Shown piece after piece: positions 8,627 to 17,873 of a DNA stretch of 64,000 nucleotides. This stretch comes from Rhodobacterales bacterium LSUCC0031 (GTDB taxonomy: Bacteria; Pseudomonadota; Alphaproteobacteria; Rhodobacterales; Rhodobacteraceae): contig WVSP01000001.1 of the NCBI GenBank assembly GCA_015689735.1, forward strand, positions 670,001-734,000. Reading direction: 5' to 3'. Positions within the stretch are counted from its first letter, which is position 1; every line of letters starts with the position of its first letter. The notes beneath the pieces were generated by a model. It ran no database searches and was not told the DNA's origin. It saw only the letters and a list, made by a program, of their open reading frames with translations. The position numbers were made by a program, and so were the translations under genes.

Positions 8627-9706
8627 ATGAACACGGGCTTTCGGGGCGCGTTCGTGATCGCATGGACGCAAACCACAGTTGATGATCAGCATAGGGAAGG
8701 ACATGTCCAACTGATCGAGGGCATGACATGGCGCTGGCGAGGTCAGGCCGTCGCGCTGGAGGGTGATGGCGGCGCGATTGTCTTGCAGGATAAAGGCGCG
8801 CAAACCGAGCAGCGCGCCCGTGCTGCGCGCGTTGTGCGCAGGATGTTGCAGCGCCCCGCGCCCCGCCCGACGGAAATCGCCGCAGAGGAGGCCGATCCGC
8901 TGTTGCGTGGGGCTTTCGTCGTCACCGATGGCAAGAAGCTGTTCACGATTGTGCCAATCCTCTTGGATGATGAGAGCGATCCGGTCTTGCTCTTTGCCGG
9001 TGAGATACCACCACCCGACCGTGATCTGACGATCGTGCATTGTGCCGAGCGCATGTTGCGCCCCACCTATGCCGAGCGTCCATCGGTAATCTGCTTCACG
9101 CCCGGCACCCGCTTGCGCACCGAAACCGGCGATGTCGCAATCGAGGAGCTGGGACCGGGATCGCGGCTCATGACCCGTGACAGTGGCCCCCAAGAGGTCA
9201 TCTGGTGCGGCCATCGTCGCATGTCGGGCGCGCGCCTTTTCGCGATGCCCAAGCAGCGCCCCATCCGATTGCGCCGTGGCGCGCTGGGGCTTGACCGACC
9301 AGATGGCGACCTGATCGTCAGCCCCGAACATCGCGTCTTGGTCAAGGGCCGCGCCGCGCGCGATTTGTGGGGCGAGGACGAGGTCTTGGTGCGCGCCGCC
9401 GATCTGGTGGGCGATCGTTTCATTACCGTGGATCATTCGCTGCGCGAAACTTGGTATATTCACCTGATGTTGGAGCGCCACGAGGTGATCTGGGCCAATG
9501 GGCTCGAGGTTGAGACGTTTCATCCTGGCTTCATGGGGCTTGATCACCTCAATGGGGCGCAGCGCGACCTGTTGTTCGATCTACGCCCGGAACTGTCGGG
9601 TAACCCCGACCTGTATGGACCACCGGCCCGCCGTATGGTCAGCCGGGCCGAAGCCGCGATCTTGTTGCATGGCATGCCCGCACTGACGGTGTCAGCGCGG
9701 CATTGA
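8627..9706 (+). CDS. Hint-domain (Hedgehog/intein-type) protein
   Basis: A 359-residue protein. The first ~150 residues show no family I recognise. A Hint module begins at Cys156 (VICFTPGTRLRTETGDVAIE), continues with the strand pair VIWCGHRR, and has the conserved SPEHRVLV at ~232-239. It ends with WYIHLMLERHEVIWANGLEV and FHPG. This layout is common in Rhodobacteraceae Hint proteins, some associated with secreted or RTX-like proteins. Intein Hint modules catalyse peptide-bond rearrangement at their first Cys. Whether this one cleaves is unknown, and no intein-like C-terminal His-Asn pair is seen. There is no obvious signal peptide. Confidence 0.75.
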   Translation: MNTGFRGAFVIAWTQTTVDDQHREGHVQLIEGMTWRWRGQAVALEGDGGAIVLQDKGAQTEQRARAARVVRRMLQRPAPRPTEIAAEEADPLLRGAFVVTDGKKLFTIVPILLDDESDPVLLFAGEIPPPDRDLTIVHCAERMLRPTYAERPSVICFTPGTRLRTETGDVAIEELGPGSRLMTRDSGPQEVIWCGHRRMSGARLFAMPKQRPIRLRRGALGLDRPDGDLIVSPEHRVLVKGRAARDLWGEDEVLVRAADLVGDRFITVDHSLRETWYIHLMLERHEVIWANGLEVETFHPGFMGLDHLNGAQRDLLFDLRPELSGNPDLYGPPARRMVSRAEAAILLHGMPALTVSARH

Positions 9707-9743
9707 CAGCCCCGCCACTTCGGCCTACACGGCGCGCTCACAG

Positions 9744-9766
9744 AGCGGTCTGAACGGGCCGCTTTT
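9744..9766 (+). terminator. Hairpin with T-run after the Hint gene
   Basis: AGCGG...CCGCT followed by TTT, about 40 bases after the stop of the Hint-domain gene. A short stem but in the expected position for an intrinsic terminator. Confidence 0.45.
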
Positions 9767-9806
9767 CATATTGGTGTTGGTGGCCCCCGCAAGGGAATGC
9801 CTGTCG

Positions 9807-9824
9807 CCCCGGCAAAATCCGGGG
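9807..9824 (+). promoter_or_regulatory. 5'-leader hairpin of rpsD
   Basis: CCCCGG-CAAAAT-CCGGGG forms a perfect 6-base-pair stem about 43 bases before the rpsD start. Ribosomal protein leaders often carry structured feedback sites, but I see no specific S4-binding fold and the role is open. Confidence 0.35.
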
Positions 9825-9866
9825 AAAGGACAACGCCCTCTCGATTGATGAAGAGGAGATCAGACG

Positions 9867-10487
9867 GTGACCAAACGCACCTCTGCCAAGTATAAAATTG
9901 ACCGCCGGATGGGCGAAAACATCTGGGGTCGCCCCAAATCCCCGCTCAACAAGCGCGAATACGGTCCCGGCCAGCATGGTCAGCGCCGCAAGGGCAAGAT
10001 GTCGGATTTCGGCTTGCAGCTGCGCGCCAAGCAAAAGCTGAAGGGCTACTACGGCGATCTCACCGAAAAGCAGTTCCGCCGCATTTATGCCGAGGCCGAG
10101 CGCCGCCGCGGTGATACCGGCGAATTGCTGATTGGCCTGCTTGAACGCCGTCTCGATGCGGTCGTTTACCGCGCCAAGTTCGTGGCGACCATCTTTGCCG
10201 CCCGCCAATTCGTGAATCACGGCCATGTGACCGTGAACGGCAAGCGCGTCAACATCCCCTCCTACCGCGTGAAGGAAGGTGATGTGATCGAAGTGCGCCA
10301 GAAGTCCAAGCAAATGACCGTGCTGCTCGAAGCCGTGCAATTGGCCGAGCGTGACGTTCCCGACTACATCGAAGTCGATCATTCCAAGATGATTGCCACC
10401 TTCGTGCGCACGCCGGGCTTGGGCGATGTACCTTACCCGGTTGTGATGGAACCGAATCTGGTTATCGAATATTACGCACAGAACTAA
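9867..10487 (+). CDS. rpsD: 30S ribosomal protein S4
   Basis: Primary 16S rRNA-binding protein of the small subunit. The 206 residues begin [20 protein letters not shown] and contain the S4 RNA-binding domain at ~95-160 ([32 protein letters not shown]). The family tail [10 protein letters not shown] closes it. The start is GTG, with GAGGAG 8 bases upstream. It stands alone here, with its own leader and terminator, rather than in an rpsM-rpsK-rpoA cluster. Confidence 0.97.
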   Translation: MTKRTSAKYKIDRRMGENIWGRPKSPLNKREYGPGQHGQRRKGKMSDFGLQLRAKQKLKGYYGDLTEKQFRRIYAEAERRRGDTGELLIGLLERRLDAVVYRAKFVATIFAARQFVNHGHVTVNGKRVNIPSYRVKEGDVIEVRQKSKQMTVLLEAVQLAERDVPDYIEVDHSKMIATFVRTPGLGDVPYPVVMEPNLVIEYYAQN

Positions 10488-10511
10488 GTTCTGCTGCACG
10501 CAAGTTTTCGG

Positions 10512-10540
10512 GGGCCGTGCCATACTGGCGCGGCCCTTTT
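10512..10540 (+). terminator. Intrinsic terminator of rpsD
   Basis: GGGCCGTGCC-ATACT-GGCGCGGCCC followed by TTTT, 25 bases after the rpsD stop. The stem is ten pairs, including one G-T, and the T-run is clear. Confidence 0.8.
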
Positions 10541-10571
10541 CATTTCGGTCAGGCGATAGGAGGCCCCGCAC

Positions 10572-11993
10572 ATGGCGCAGACCCATCCCGTTTACGGGCG
10601 TATTGACGGCCCGATCGTCATCATTGGCTTTGGATCGATCGGCAAAGGCACATGGCCTTTGATCGAGCGACATTTCGACTATGACGCCGACAAGCTGGTA
10701 GTGATCGAACCTGACGCCGGACAGGCGAATTTTCTGCGCCAACATCGTCTGAACCATGTGCAAGAGGCGCTCACGCCGCGGAATTATCGTGACGTGCTGG
10801 GGAGGCTTTTGGAGCCTGGCAAAGGGTTTTGCGTCAATCTGAGCGTCGATACATCGTCGCTCGACCTGATGCGCTATTGTCGCGAATTGGGCGTACCATA
10901 TATCGATACCGTGGTAGAGCCCTGGGCGGGGTACTATTTCGGCACGACCGATAATGCTGCGCGCACCAATTACGCGCTGCGACAAGCGGTACGCGATGAG
11001 AAAGCTGCCAATCCCGGCGGTGCGACCGCGATTTCCTGCTGTGGGGCCAATCCCGGTATGGTGTCGTGGTTTGTCAAAGAAGCGCTCTTGACGCTTGCGC
11101 GCGACACCGGCCGGGCGATCGATGCGCCCAAGGACCGCGCCGGATGGGCTGCGCTGATGCGCGATCTGGGTGTCAAGGGCGTTCACATCGCCGAGCGCGA
11201 CACGCAGGCGCGCCGCCTACCGCGCCCGCGCGGGGTATTCGTCAACACGTGGTCGGTCGAGGGCTTCATCGCCGAAGGCTTTCAGCCCGCCGAGCTAGGC
11301 TGGGGTACACATGAACCATGGTTCCCCGAGAATGGCTATCGCCATGAGACGGGCTGTCAGGCCGCGATCTGGCTGGACCGTCCCGGCGCGATTACGCGGG
11401 TACATAGCTGGTGTCCGACACCCGGACCGCAATTTGGCTTTCTCGTCACCCATAACGAGGCGATCTCGATTGCCGATTACTACACCGTGGGCGACGGGGC
11501 TGACCCCACCTATCGGCCGACCTGTCACTATGCCTATCACCCTTGTGATGATGCGGTCTTGTCACTGCACGAGATGTTCGGCTCGGGGCGGGCGCAGGAG
11601 AAGCATCACATTCTGGCCGAAGATGAGATCGTCGAAGGGATCGATGAATTGGGCGTGCTGCTCTATGGCCATGCGAAGAACGCGCTATGGTACGGCTCGC
11701 GGCTGTCGAATGCCGAGACCCGCGATCTGGCACCCTATCAGAATGCGACCGGCCTTCAGGTGACATCGGCCGTCTTGGCGGGGATGGTCTGGGCTTTGGA
11801 AAACCCCGATGCGGGCATCGTCGAGGCGGACGAGATGGATCATGCGCGCTGCCTTGCCGTGCAGCGCCCCTATCTGGGGCCGGTCGAGGCCCACTATACC
11901 GATTGGACACCCTTGCAGGACCGCTGGGAGTTGTTCCCTGAGGATATCGATCCCGAGGAGCCTTGGGCCTTTCGCAACGTGCTGGCCAGCTGA
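10572..11993 (+). CDS. hss: Homospermidine synthase
   Basis: Makes sym-homospermidine from putrescine in an NAD-dependent reaction. The 473-residue protein has an N-terminal Rossmann motif GFGSIGKG (residues 19-26). The saccharopine-dehydrogenase-like core includes NLSVDTSSLDLMRYCRE, YIDTVVEPW and CCGANPGMVSWFVKEALL. Length and motifs fit the bacterial enzyme (about 475 residues in Blastochloris). AGGAGGCCCC precedes the ATG. It is transcribed alone, behind the rpsD terminator. Homospermidine is a typical polyamine of many alphaproteobacteria. Confidence 0.92.
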   Translation: MAQTHPVYGRIDGPIVIIGFGSIGKGTWPLIERHFDYDADKLVVIEPDAGQANFLRQHRLNHVQEALTPRNYRDVLGRLLEPGKGFCVNLSVDTSSLDLMRYCRELGVPYIDTVVEPWAGYYFGTTDNAARTNYALRQAVRDEKAANPGGATAISCCGANPGMVSWFVKEALLTLARDTGRAIDAPKDRAGWAALMRDLGVKGVHIAERDTQARRLPRPRGVFVNTWSVEGFIAEGFQPAELGWGTHEPWFPENGYRHETGCQAAIWLDRPGAITRVHSWCPTPGPQFGFLVTHNEAISIADYYTVGDGADPTYRPTCHYAYHPCDDAVLSLHEMFGSGRAQEKHHILAEDEIVEGIDELGVLLYGHAKNALWYGSRLSNAETRDLAPYQNATGLQVTSAVLAGMVWALENPDAGIVEADEMDHARCLAVQRPYLGPVEAHYTDWTPLQDRWELFPEDIDPEEPWAFRNVLAS

Positions 11994-12015
11994 CGCACTG
12001 CCTTGGCGAAACGGT

Positions 12016-12061
12016 GCAGCCTTTGGCTGCGCAACCTTATTCTCGCCCCGCCTTTGGCGGG
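12016..12061 (+). terminator. Two consecutive hairpins after hss
   Basis: GCAGCC-TTT-GGCTGC (12016-12030) and CCCGCC-TTT-GGCGGG (12047-12061) follow the hss stop. Neither has a T-run directly behind it, so the termination role is inferred from position. Confidence 0.4.
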
Positions 12062-12070
12062 TCTCGGGTC

Positions 12071-12115
12071 ACGGGGGCGCTGCCCCCGTACCCCCGGAGT
12101 ATTTGTGAAGCAAAG
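12071..12115 (+). repeat. REP-like intergenic element, copy B
   Basis: ACGGGGGC-GCT-GCCCCCGT is a perfect 8-pair hairpin. It is followed by the tail CCCCCGGAGTATTT and then GTGAAGCAAAG. The tail matches copies A, C and D. Here it lies directly upstream of an MFS gene, between two co-oriented genes. Confidence 0.65.
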
Positions 12116-12180
12116 AGCGGAGCGTGATCGCCCCTTTTGTGCTGATGGACGCGGGCCACAAAGGGGCGTATGGGCAGGCC

Positions 12181-13446
12181 ATGGCAATTGGCGATCGTTT
12201 CAACACAGTGTCCCTTGCGCAGGCGCAGTTGCTGCCGGTTTGGCGGCGGCCCATCGCGCTCTTGGCGCTCATGGGCTTTGCCATGCCTGTGGCCTTTGCA
12301 ACATGGTCGGCGCTTCTGAATAATTTCGTGATCGAAATGGCCGCCTTCGATGGGGCCGATATTGGCTGGCTGCACAGCGTGCGCGAGATCCCGGGGTTTT
12401 TTGCGATTGGGGTGATCGCGTTGATCATCTTGGTGCGCGAACAGGTCTTGGGACTTGTGTCACTGTTGATGCTGGGGGTGGCAACGGCGCTGACGGCGCA
12501 GTTTCCGAGCCTTGGCGGGCTGCTGATCATCACATTGATCAGTTCGATCGGATTTCACTATTATGAAACTGTCAATCAATCACTTCAGTTGCAATGGATC
12601 GACAAGAAACGCGCGCCGCAGGTTTTGGGCTGGTTGATGGCGGTGGGGTCGGGGGCCACGTTTCTGGCCTATGGGCTGATCGTGCTGACATGGCGCGCCT
12701 ATGATTTAAGCTATGATCTGGTGTACTGGGTTGCGGGCGGGGTGACGGCAGCAATCGCATTGATCTGTCTTTTTGCTTTTCCGCAATTCGAAAGCCCACA
12801 TCCACAGACCAAGAAGATGGTGCTGCGTCGGCGCTATTGGCTTTATTACGCGCTGCAATTCATGTCGGGCGCGCGGCGGCAGATATTTGTCGTCTTTGCC
12901 GCCTTCATGATGGTCGAGCGCTATGGCTTTGCCGTGCATGAGGTCACCGCACTGTTCATGGTGACTTTGCTGGCCAACATGGTTGCCGCACCGCTCTTGG
13001 GGGCGGTGGTCGCGCGTTTCGGGGAACGCTTGGCGTTGATGGTGGAATATGGCGGGCTTGGCGCGATCTTCGTGCTTTATGCGGGGCTTTATGTCTTTGA
13101 TTGGGGCCCTTTGGCCGCTTCGGTGCTTTATGTTGCCAATCACCTGTTTTTTGCACTGGCCCTGGCGATGAAGACCTATTTCCAGAAGATCGCCGATCCG
13201 GGTGATATTGCGCCAACCGCGGCGGTGGCTTTCACGATCAACCATATCGCGGCGGTGTTCTTGCCCGCGGGGCTGGGGTATTTGTGGTTGACCTCTCCGG
13301 TGTCGGTTTTCGTGTTGGCGGCGGGCATGGCAACCGTGTCTTTCGGCCTGTCCTGGCTTGTGCCGCGCCATCCTGTGCCGGGGCATGAGACGGTTCTGGT
13401 CACGCGGCATGCGGCGCCGGTTGCCAAGCCCGGTGCAAGCGCTTAG
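12181..13446 (+). CDS. MFS transporter
   Basis: About 421 residues with twelve predicted membrane spans. Features are a central cytoplasmic loop rich in basic residues (HPQTKKMVLRRRYW) and the MFS-like LLGAVVARFGERLALMVEYG at the start of the second half. The substrate is not identifiable. I chose ATG 12181, which leaves ~24 residues before the first span. A GTG at 12124 and ATG 12145 are in frame, but their ribosome sites are not better. The C-terminal tail (RHAAPVAKPGASA) is soluble. prmA follows 39 bases later on the same strand. Confidence 0.82.
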   Translation: MAIGDRFNTVSLAQAQLLPVWRRPIALLALMGFAMPVAFATWSALLNNFVIEMAAFDGADIGWLHSVREIPGFFAIGVIALIILVREQVLGLVSLLMLGVATALTAQFPSLGGLLIITLISSIGFHYYETVNQSLQLQWIDKKRAPQVLGWLMAVGSGATFLAYGLIVLTWRAYDLSYDLVYWVAGGVTAAIALICLFAFPQFESPHPQTKKMVLRRRYWLYYALQFMSGARRQIFVVFAAFMMVERYGFAVHEVTALFMVTLLANMVAAPLLGAVVARFGERLALMVEYGGLGAIFVLYAGLYVFDWGPLAASVLYVANHLFFALALAMKTYFQKIADPGDIAPTAAVAFTINHIAAVFLPAGLGYLWLTSPVSVFVLAAGMATVSFGLSWLVPRHPVPGHETVLVTRHAAPVAKPGASA

Positions 13447-13485
13447 GGGCGTGGCACGCCAAACTTCTTGATCTGGAGCCTTTCG

Positions 13486-14352
13486 ATGTCGACTTGGACC
13501 GCGCTGACAACCCTTCCCGACGCGATGCAGGCTGAGGCGCTTGGCGATGCGCTTGAGGATTTGACGCCGGAACCTACGGGTGTTGGGGTTTTCGAGCTGG
13601 AGGATGGATCGGGCCTTTGGGAAGTAGGCGCCTATTTCACGGAACAGCCCGATGAGATTGCCTTGATGCTTTTGGCCGCTGCCCATGGCGCGAGGCCTTT
13701 TGCGGTGTCGGAAGTGCCGCAGACCGATTGGGTGGCCCATGTCCGCCGTGAACTGCACCCGGTCGAGGCGGGGCGCTTTTTCGTCTATGGCAGCCATGAT
13801 GCCGACAAGCTGCCCAGCGGGCGGATCGGCCTGTTGATCGAGGCGGCAATGGCTTTTGGCACGGGTCATCATGGTACGACGCAAGGCTGTCTCGAGGCGA
13901 TGGACGCCCTGTTGGCGGCTGGCCAGGGCTTTGGTAATGTCGCCGATATCGGTTGCGGAACGGCGGTGTTGGCCATTGCGGCGGCCAAGGTACTTGATGG
14001 TCAGGTCATCGCCTCGGACATCGACCCGGTCGCGGTTGATGTCGCCTTGGCCAATGCGGCGGCAAATGATGTGGCCGGACGCCTTGTCTGTGTCGAAGCG
14101 GCGGGGTTCGACCACCCCATGCTGCGCGCGCGCGTGCCTTATGATCTTGTTTTTGCCAATATCTTGAAAGGGCCACTGATCGGTTTGGCCCCCGATATGG
14201 CGGCACATGTGGCCTCGGGCGGGCATGTCATCTTGTCGGGGCTTTTAATCCCGCAAGCCGAAGACGTGACGCAAGCCTATGTCGATGCCGGCTTTACGCC
14301 TATTGCCCGGCGCGAGATCGGGGAATGGGCCACACTGACCTTACAGCGCTGA
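13486..14352 (+). CDS. prmA: Ribosomal protein L11 methyltransferase
   Basis: SAM-dependent methyltransferase that trimethylates ribosomal protein L11. The protein has 288 residues. The substrate-binding N-terminal domain is followed by FGTGHHGTT at ~124-132, the SAM motif VADIGCGTAVLAIAA at ~153, the acidic loop ASDIDPVAVDVA, and the catalytic-region VFANILKGPLIGLAP. GGAG lies 9 bases before ATG 13486, which I prefer over a TTG 18 bases upstream. It converges on the DUF1127 gene, with a perfect hairpin between the stops. Confidence 0.93.
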   Translation: MSTWTALTTLPDAMQAEALGDALEDLTPEPTGVGVFELEDGSGLWEVGAYFTEQPDEIALMLLAAAHGARPFAVSEVPQTDWVAHVRRELHPVEAGRFFVYGSHDADKLPSGRIGLLIEAAMAFGTGHHGTTQGCLEAMDALLAAGQGFGNVADIGCGTAVLAIAAAKVLDGQVIASDIDPVAVDVALANAAANDVAGRLVCVEAAGFDHPMLRARVPYDLVFANILKGPLIGLAPDMAAHVASGGHVILSGLLIPQAEDVTQAYVDAGFTPIARREIGEWATLTLQR

Positions 14353-14358
14353 GCGCAG

Positions 14359-14390
14359 AAAAAAGCGCCCTCAAATCGCTTTGAGGGCGC
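14359..14390 (-). terminator. Intrinsic terminator, minus strand (shared with prmA end)
   Basis: GCGCCCTCAAA-TCGC-TTTGAGGGCGC is a perfect 11-pair stem. On the minus strand it is followed by six Ts (A-run 14359-14364), so it is a strong terminator for the DUF1127 gene. On the plus strand it ends prmA without a T-run. Confidence 0.85.
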
Positions 14391-14413
14391 GTCGCTGGTT
14401 CAATTTGCGAGGC

Positions 14414-14620
14414 TTAGCCGCGCTGATAGGTGCCGCGCGCGATATCGTCGATGTCGCCACGGACAAGGCCCAGATCGTCCAATTCGCGGTCGGTCAGGGC
14501 CATCAGGCTTTTGCGCGTTACACGCGCGTCATTCCACGATGCGATCCGGCCGAAAAGTTCGGCCAGAAGACGGGTGGCACCGAAGCCGGCGCCGAAGGGG
14601 CGGTTCGTGATAATGGCCAT
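14414..14620 (-). CDS. DUF1127 domain small protein
   Basis: 68 residues, basic, ending in the DUF1127 signature: LMALTDRELDDLGLVRGDID, then DIARGTYQRG. Such arginine-containing mini-proteins are abundant in Rhizobiales and Rhodobacteraceae. Some (for example CcaF1 in Rhodobacter) bind RNA or are co-transcribed with small regulatory RNAs. AAAGGAAA lies 8 bases before the ATG at 14620. It is monocistronic, with its own strong terminator and a 360-base upstream region. Confidence 0.88.
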   Translation of the reverse strand: MAIITNRPFGAGFGATRLLAELFGRIASWNDARVTRKSLMALTDRELDDLGLVRGDIDDIARGTYQRG

Positions 14621-14981
14621 CTGGCGTTTCCTTTCGGGTTCATCATCCCGGCCAATGACACAATGCCTGCGGCCGCTTGATCGAGAGCCGCATCTAGATG
14701 TGCGATAAGCGTCATGCAATGCGCGTTTCTGCATGGGTCACATGCAATTTCCGCATGCCTTGTTCATGGACGAATTTGACAATGAATTAAGGAAAAAGCG
14801 TGATCGGGCGAGTCGTTTTTTGCCTGTTGAATGGCGCATTTTGGCGGCGAGATTCCGACATTGGTCAAAAGCGACTTTTCATCGCTGCAAAGGGACCAAG
14901 CGCTAGGCAATGTTCGCCTTTCGTGCTAGTGATGCAGAAAGGCCACGAATAGGGCTGTCAAATGCGGGGCATGGCGGGCAG
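14621..14981. promoter_or_regulatory. 360-base intergenic region between DUF1127 gene and ruvC
   Basis: No credible gene is seen. The region is AT-richer than its neighbours. It contains two CATGCAAT words (14713-14720 and 14741-14748, 28 bases apart), each followed by GCATG. The second forms the inverted repeat CATGC-N7-GCATG (14741-14757). A T-rich stretch (CGTTTTTTGCC) lies near 14813-14823. It should hold divergent promoters for the DUF1127 gene and ruvC. Confidence 0.45.
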
Positions 14982-15485
14982 ATGCGGATAATCGGGATCG
15001 ACCCGGGGCTCAGATGCCTTGGATGGGGTGTGATCGAGGTGGATGGCACGCGTCTCAGGCATGTGGCTAATGGCCAGATTCTATCGGGCGCGGGTGATCT
15101 CGCGGTGCGGCTTGTGGCGCTTTACGAGAAGTTGAGCGTGGTTGTTTCAGCGCATGCACCGCAGGCGGCTGCGGTCGAACAGACCTTTGTCAATAAAGAT
15201 GCTGCCGGCACGTTGAAGCTTGGTCAGGCGCGCGGGGTTGCGCTGTTGGTGCCTGCCTTGGCTGGCCTGCCCGTGGCCGAATATGCGCCGAACGCGGTGA
15301 AAAAAGCGGTGGTCGGCGTGGGTCATGCCCAAAAGCAACAGGTTGATCATATGGTGCGATTGCAATTGCCCGGCTGCAACCCGGTGGGGCCAGATGCCGC
15401 CGATGCGCTGGCTATCGCCATTTGCCATGCCTTCCATGCACAATCGGCTGGGCGACTGGCCCAAGCCATCGGGGCGGCATCATGA
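14982..15485 (+). CDS. ruvC: Holliday junction endonuclease RuvC
   Basis: Resolves Holliday junctions with RuvAB. 167 residues from ATG 14982. The four catalytic acids are visible: Asp7 in RIIGIDPG, Glu66 in AVEQTFVN, and Asp138 and Asp141 in GPDAADALA. An in-frame start 72 bases upstream would add an unrelated N-terminus before the RIIGIDPG opening and is unlikely. Its stop overlaps the ruvA start (ATGA). Confidence 0.95.
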   Translation: MRIIGIDPGLRCLGWGVIEVDGTRLRHVANGQILSGAGDLAVRLVALYEKLSVVVSAHAPQAAAVEQTFVNKDAAGTLKLGQARGVALLVPALAGLPVAEYAPNAVKKAVVGVGHAQKQQVDHMVRLQLPGCNPVGPDAADALAIAICHAFHAQSAGRLAQAIGAAS

Positions 15486-16156
15486 TCGGGAAATTGACGG
15501 GTCGGGTAGATTACAAGGCGGCCGATCATGTCCTGCTCGATGTGGGGGGCGTGGGCTACACGGTGCATTGTTCGGATCGCACCTTGGGCGCGCTGCCCGG
15601 CGCGGGGCAGGTGGCCGCACTTTATACCGAGTTGTTGGTGCGCGAGGATCTGTTGCAGCTGTTCGGGTTCCTCACACCTTATGAGCGAGAATGGCACAGG
15701 CTGTTGATCTCGGTCCAAGGGGTTGGGTCCAAGGCGTCGATGGCGATCTTGGGCACGCTTGGCCCCGACGGCGTGGCGCGCGCAATTGCCATCGGCGATT
15801 GGGCTTCGGTCAAGGCGGCCCCCGGCGTGGGGCCGAAACTGGCGCAGCGTGTGGTCAACGAACTCAAGGACAAGGCGCCGGGGATCATGGCCCTTGGCGG
15901 CACCCTCGGACAGGCGGTAGGCACGCTTCCCGATCCTTTGATCTTGGACGATGCGCCCGCAACCTTGCCCAAGGTCAAGCCCGCAGCGCAAAGCGACGGC
16001 GCGGCCCAGGCTGATGCGCTGTCGGCGCTGACCAATCTGGGCTATGCGCCCTCTGAGGCGGCCCGCGCCGTGGCCGAAGCCGCAGGCAACACGCCGGGGG
16101 CCGAAGCGCCTGTGCTGATCCGCGCCGCGTTGCGGCTTTTGGCACCCAAGGAGTAG
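15482..16156 (+). CDS. ruvA: Holliday junction branch migration subunit RuvA
   Basis: 224 residues: an N-terminal OB-fold domain ([20 protein letters not shown]), tandem helix-hairpin-helix motifs ([18 protein letters not shown], then [19 protein letters not shown]), and a C-terminal domain that contacts RuvB ([19 protein letters not shown]). It binds the four-way junction as a tetramer and recruits the RuvB motor. Translationally coupled to ruvC. Confidence 0.95.
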   Translation: MIGKLTGRVDYKAADHVLLDVGGVGYTVHCSDRTLGALPGAGQVAALYTELLVREDLLQLFGFLTPYEREWHRLLISVQGVGSKASMAILGTLGPDGVARAIAIGDWASVKAAPGVGPKLAQRVVNELKDKAPGIMALGGTLGQAVGTLPDPLILDDAPATLPKVKPAAQSDGAAQADALSALTNLGYAPSEAARAVAEAAGNTPGAEAPVLIRAALRLLAPKE

Positions 16157-16188
16157 GGGGTGGCGCGGGGCCGTGGCCTCAGCCATAG

Positions 16189-17220
16189 ATGATCGACATG
16201 ACCGAACCAGACCCGACGCTCCGCCCCGCACCTCTCCCCGAGGATGCCGACCGCGCCCTTCGCCCCCAGACACTTGACGATTTCATCGGTCAGGCCGAGG
16301 CGCGGGCGAACCTGTCGGTTTTCATCGAAAGCGCGCGCAGGCGTGCCGAGGCTATGGACCATGTCCTGTTCCACGGCCCGCCCGGTTTGGGCAAGACGAC
16401 GCTGGCCCAGATCATGGCGCGCGAATTGGGCGTGAATTTCCGCATGACTTCCGGCCCGGTTCTGGCGCGAGCGGGCGATCTGGCGGCGATCCTGACCAAT
16501 CTGGAGGCGCGCGATGTCTTGTTCATTGACGAAATCCACCGCCTGAACCCGGCGGTCGAGGAAGTGCTCTATCCCGCGCTCGAGGATTTCGAGCTTGATC
16601 TGGTGATCGGCGAGGGGCCAGCTGCGCGCACAGTGCGGATCGAATTGCAGCCCTTCACGCTGGTCGGTGCCACGACGCGGATGGGCCTGTTGACCACACC
16701 GCTGCGCGACCGCTTCGGTATTCCCACACGGCTCAATTTCTACACGACCGCGGAACTAACCCAGATCGTGGCGCGCGGTGCGCGGCTGTCGGGGATCGAT
16801 GCTGATGCCGATGGCGTGGCCGAGATCGCAGGGCGCGCACGCGGGACGCCGCGCATTGCGGGTCGGCTCTTGCGCCGGGTGATCGATTTCGCGCTGGTCG
16901 AGGGGGATGGGCGGCTGACCCAAGCTATCGCCGATCGCGCGCTCACACGGTTGGGTGTCGATCATCTGGGTCTTGACGGTGCCGACCGCCGCTATTTGCA
17001 GCTGATCGCGGAAAACTACAGCGGCGGACCTGTGGGTGTCGAAACACTCTCTGCCGCGCTGTCTGAAAGCCGCGACACGCTGGAAGAGGTGATCGAGCCT
17101 TATCTGTTGCAACAAGGGTTGATCGCGCGCACCCCACGGGGCCGGATGCTGGCGCAAAAAGGCTGGTCCCACCTGGGGATGGCCGCACCTGAGGGGCCGA
17201 CCCAAGAGATATTGCTATGA
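16189..17220 (+). CDS. ruvB: Holliday junction branch migration ATPase RuvB
   Basis: 343-residue AAA+ motor with Walker A GPPGLGKT (63-70), Walker B LFIDEIHR (111-118), sensor LVGATTRMG, arginine-finger region TPLRDRFGI and a C-terminal winged helix. A start at ATG 16198 (MTEPD) is equally possible; neither has a clear ribosome site. The stop overlaps the next gene by 4 bases. Confidence 0.95.
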   Translation: MIDMTEPDPTLRPAPLPEDADRALRPQTLDDFIGQAEARANLSVFIESARRRAEAMDHVLFHGPPGLGKTTLAQIMARELGVNFRMTSGPVLARAGDLAAILTNLEARDVLFIDEIHRLNPAVEEVLYPALEDFELDLVIGEGPAARTVRIELQPFTLVGATTRMGLLTTPLRDRFGIPTRLNFYTTAELTQIVARGARLSGIDADADGVAEIAGRARGTPRIAGRLLRRVIDFALVEGDGRLTQAIADRALTRLGVDHLGLDGADRRYLQLIAENYSGGPVGVETLSAALSESRDTLEEVIEPYLLQQGLIARTPRGRMLAQKGWSHLGMAAPEGPTQEILL

Positions 17221-17873
17221 TAACCGACACATCCCTTGCCCCCTTGACCCCGGAGGCAATCAGCGCGCTTTTCACCCGCGCCGATGGTCAATTCCTGTTC
17301 GCGCGTTGTGGGCGGCCGATCGTGCCTGTGGTCTTCGGGGTCGAGGATGGCACTGTCGCGACTCTCAAGGGCGCGATCGAGGCGGTGGTGGCGCTTGCCG
17401 GTCACAAGATGGCCGAAACCGATCCCGAACTGGGTGCCAACCTAATGGTGTTCTTCATCCGCGATTGGGACGAGTTGACCGCCACCCCCAATCTCGACCG
17501 GTTGATCCCCGATCTTGGCCCGCTGGTCGCCCGACTGGAGCGGGCAGATGCCAACCAGTACCGCGCCTTCCGCTTCGACCAGACCGGCGCGATCAAGGCG
17601 GCCTTTGTCTTTGTCCGCATGGATGGTGCGATGTCGCAGGCCCCAGCCGAGACCATCGCGCTTTCCCAGATCGTGCAGACGATCCTTTTGTGGTCCGATA
17701 CCGCGTTTCTTGGATCATCCCCACTTGCGATTTTGCAAAAGGGCGGCCCTGCGATCCTGAAACCCCAGATCGGCGATCTGATCCGCGCGGCCTATGACCC
17801 GGTCTTGCCTGCCCATGCGACCGACCCCGCCTATGCCCTGCGCTTGGCCGCAAGATTGCCGAGGGCGCAATGA
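17217..17873 (+). CDS. Conserved hypothetical protein between ruvB and ybgC
   Basis: 218 residues, predicted soluble, no signal peptide or membrane span. I do not recognise a family. Visible features are an N-terminal [22 protein letters not shown], a compact alternating strand/helix pattern, and the segment [19 protein letters not shown]. It overlaps both neighbours by ATGA junctions (ruvB before, ybgC after), so it must be co-translated with them. Composition and codon use look like the neighbours. It may be specific to the Rhodobacteraceae, which I could not test. Confidence 0.75.
   Translation: MITDTSLAPLTPEAISALFTRADGQFLFARCGRPIVPVVFGVEDGTVATLKGAIEAVVALAGHKMAETDPELGANLMVFFIRDWDELTATPNLDRLIPDLGPLVARLERADANQYRAFRFDQTGAIKAAFVFVRMDGAMSQAPAETIALSQIVQTILLWSDTAFLGSSPLAILQKGGPAILKPQIGDLIRAAYDPVLPAHATDPAYALRLAARLPRAQ

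Noticed and set aside
9738-11186. 482-codon open frame on the minus strand
   Set aside because: Antisense to rpsD and hss; no start signal and no family resemblance.
12706-14226. 506-codon open frame on the minus strand
   Set aside because: Antisense to the MFS gene and prmA. The composition is typical of a shadow frame.
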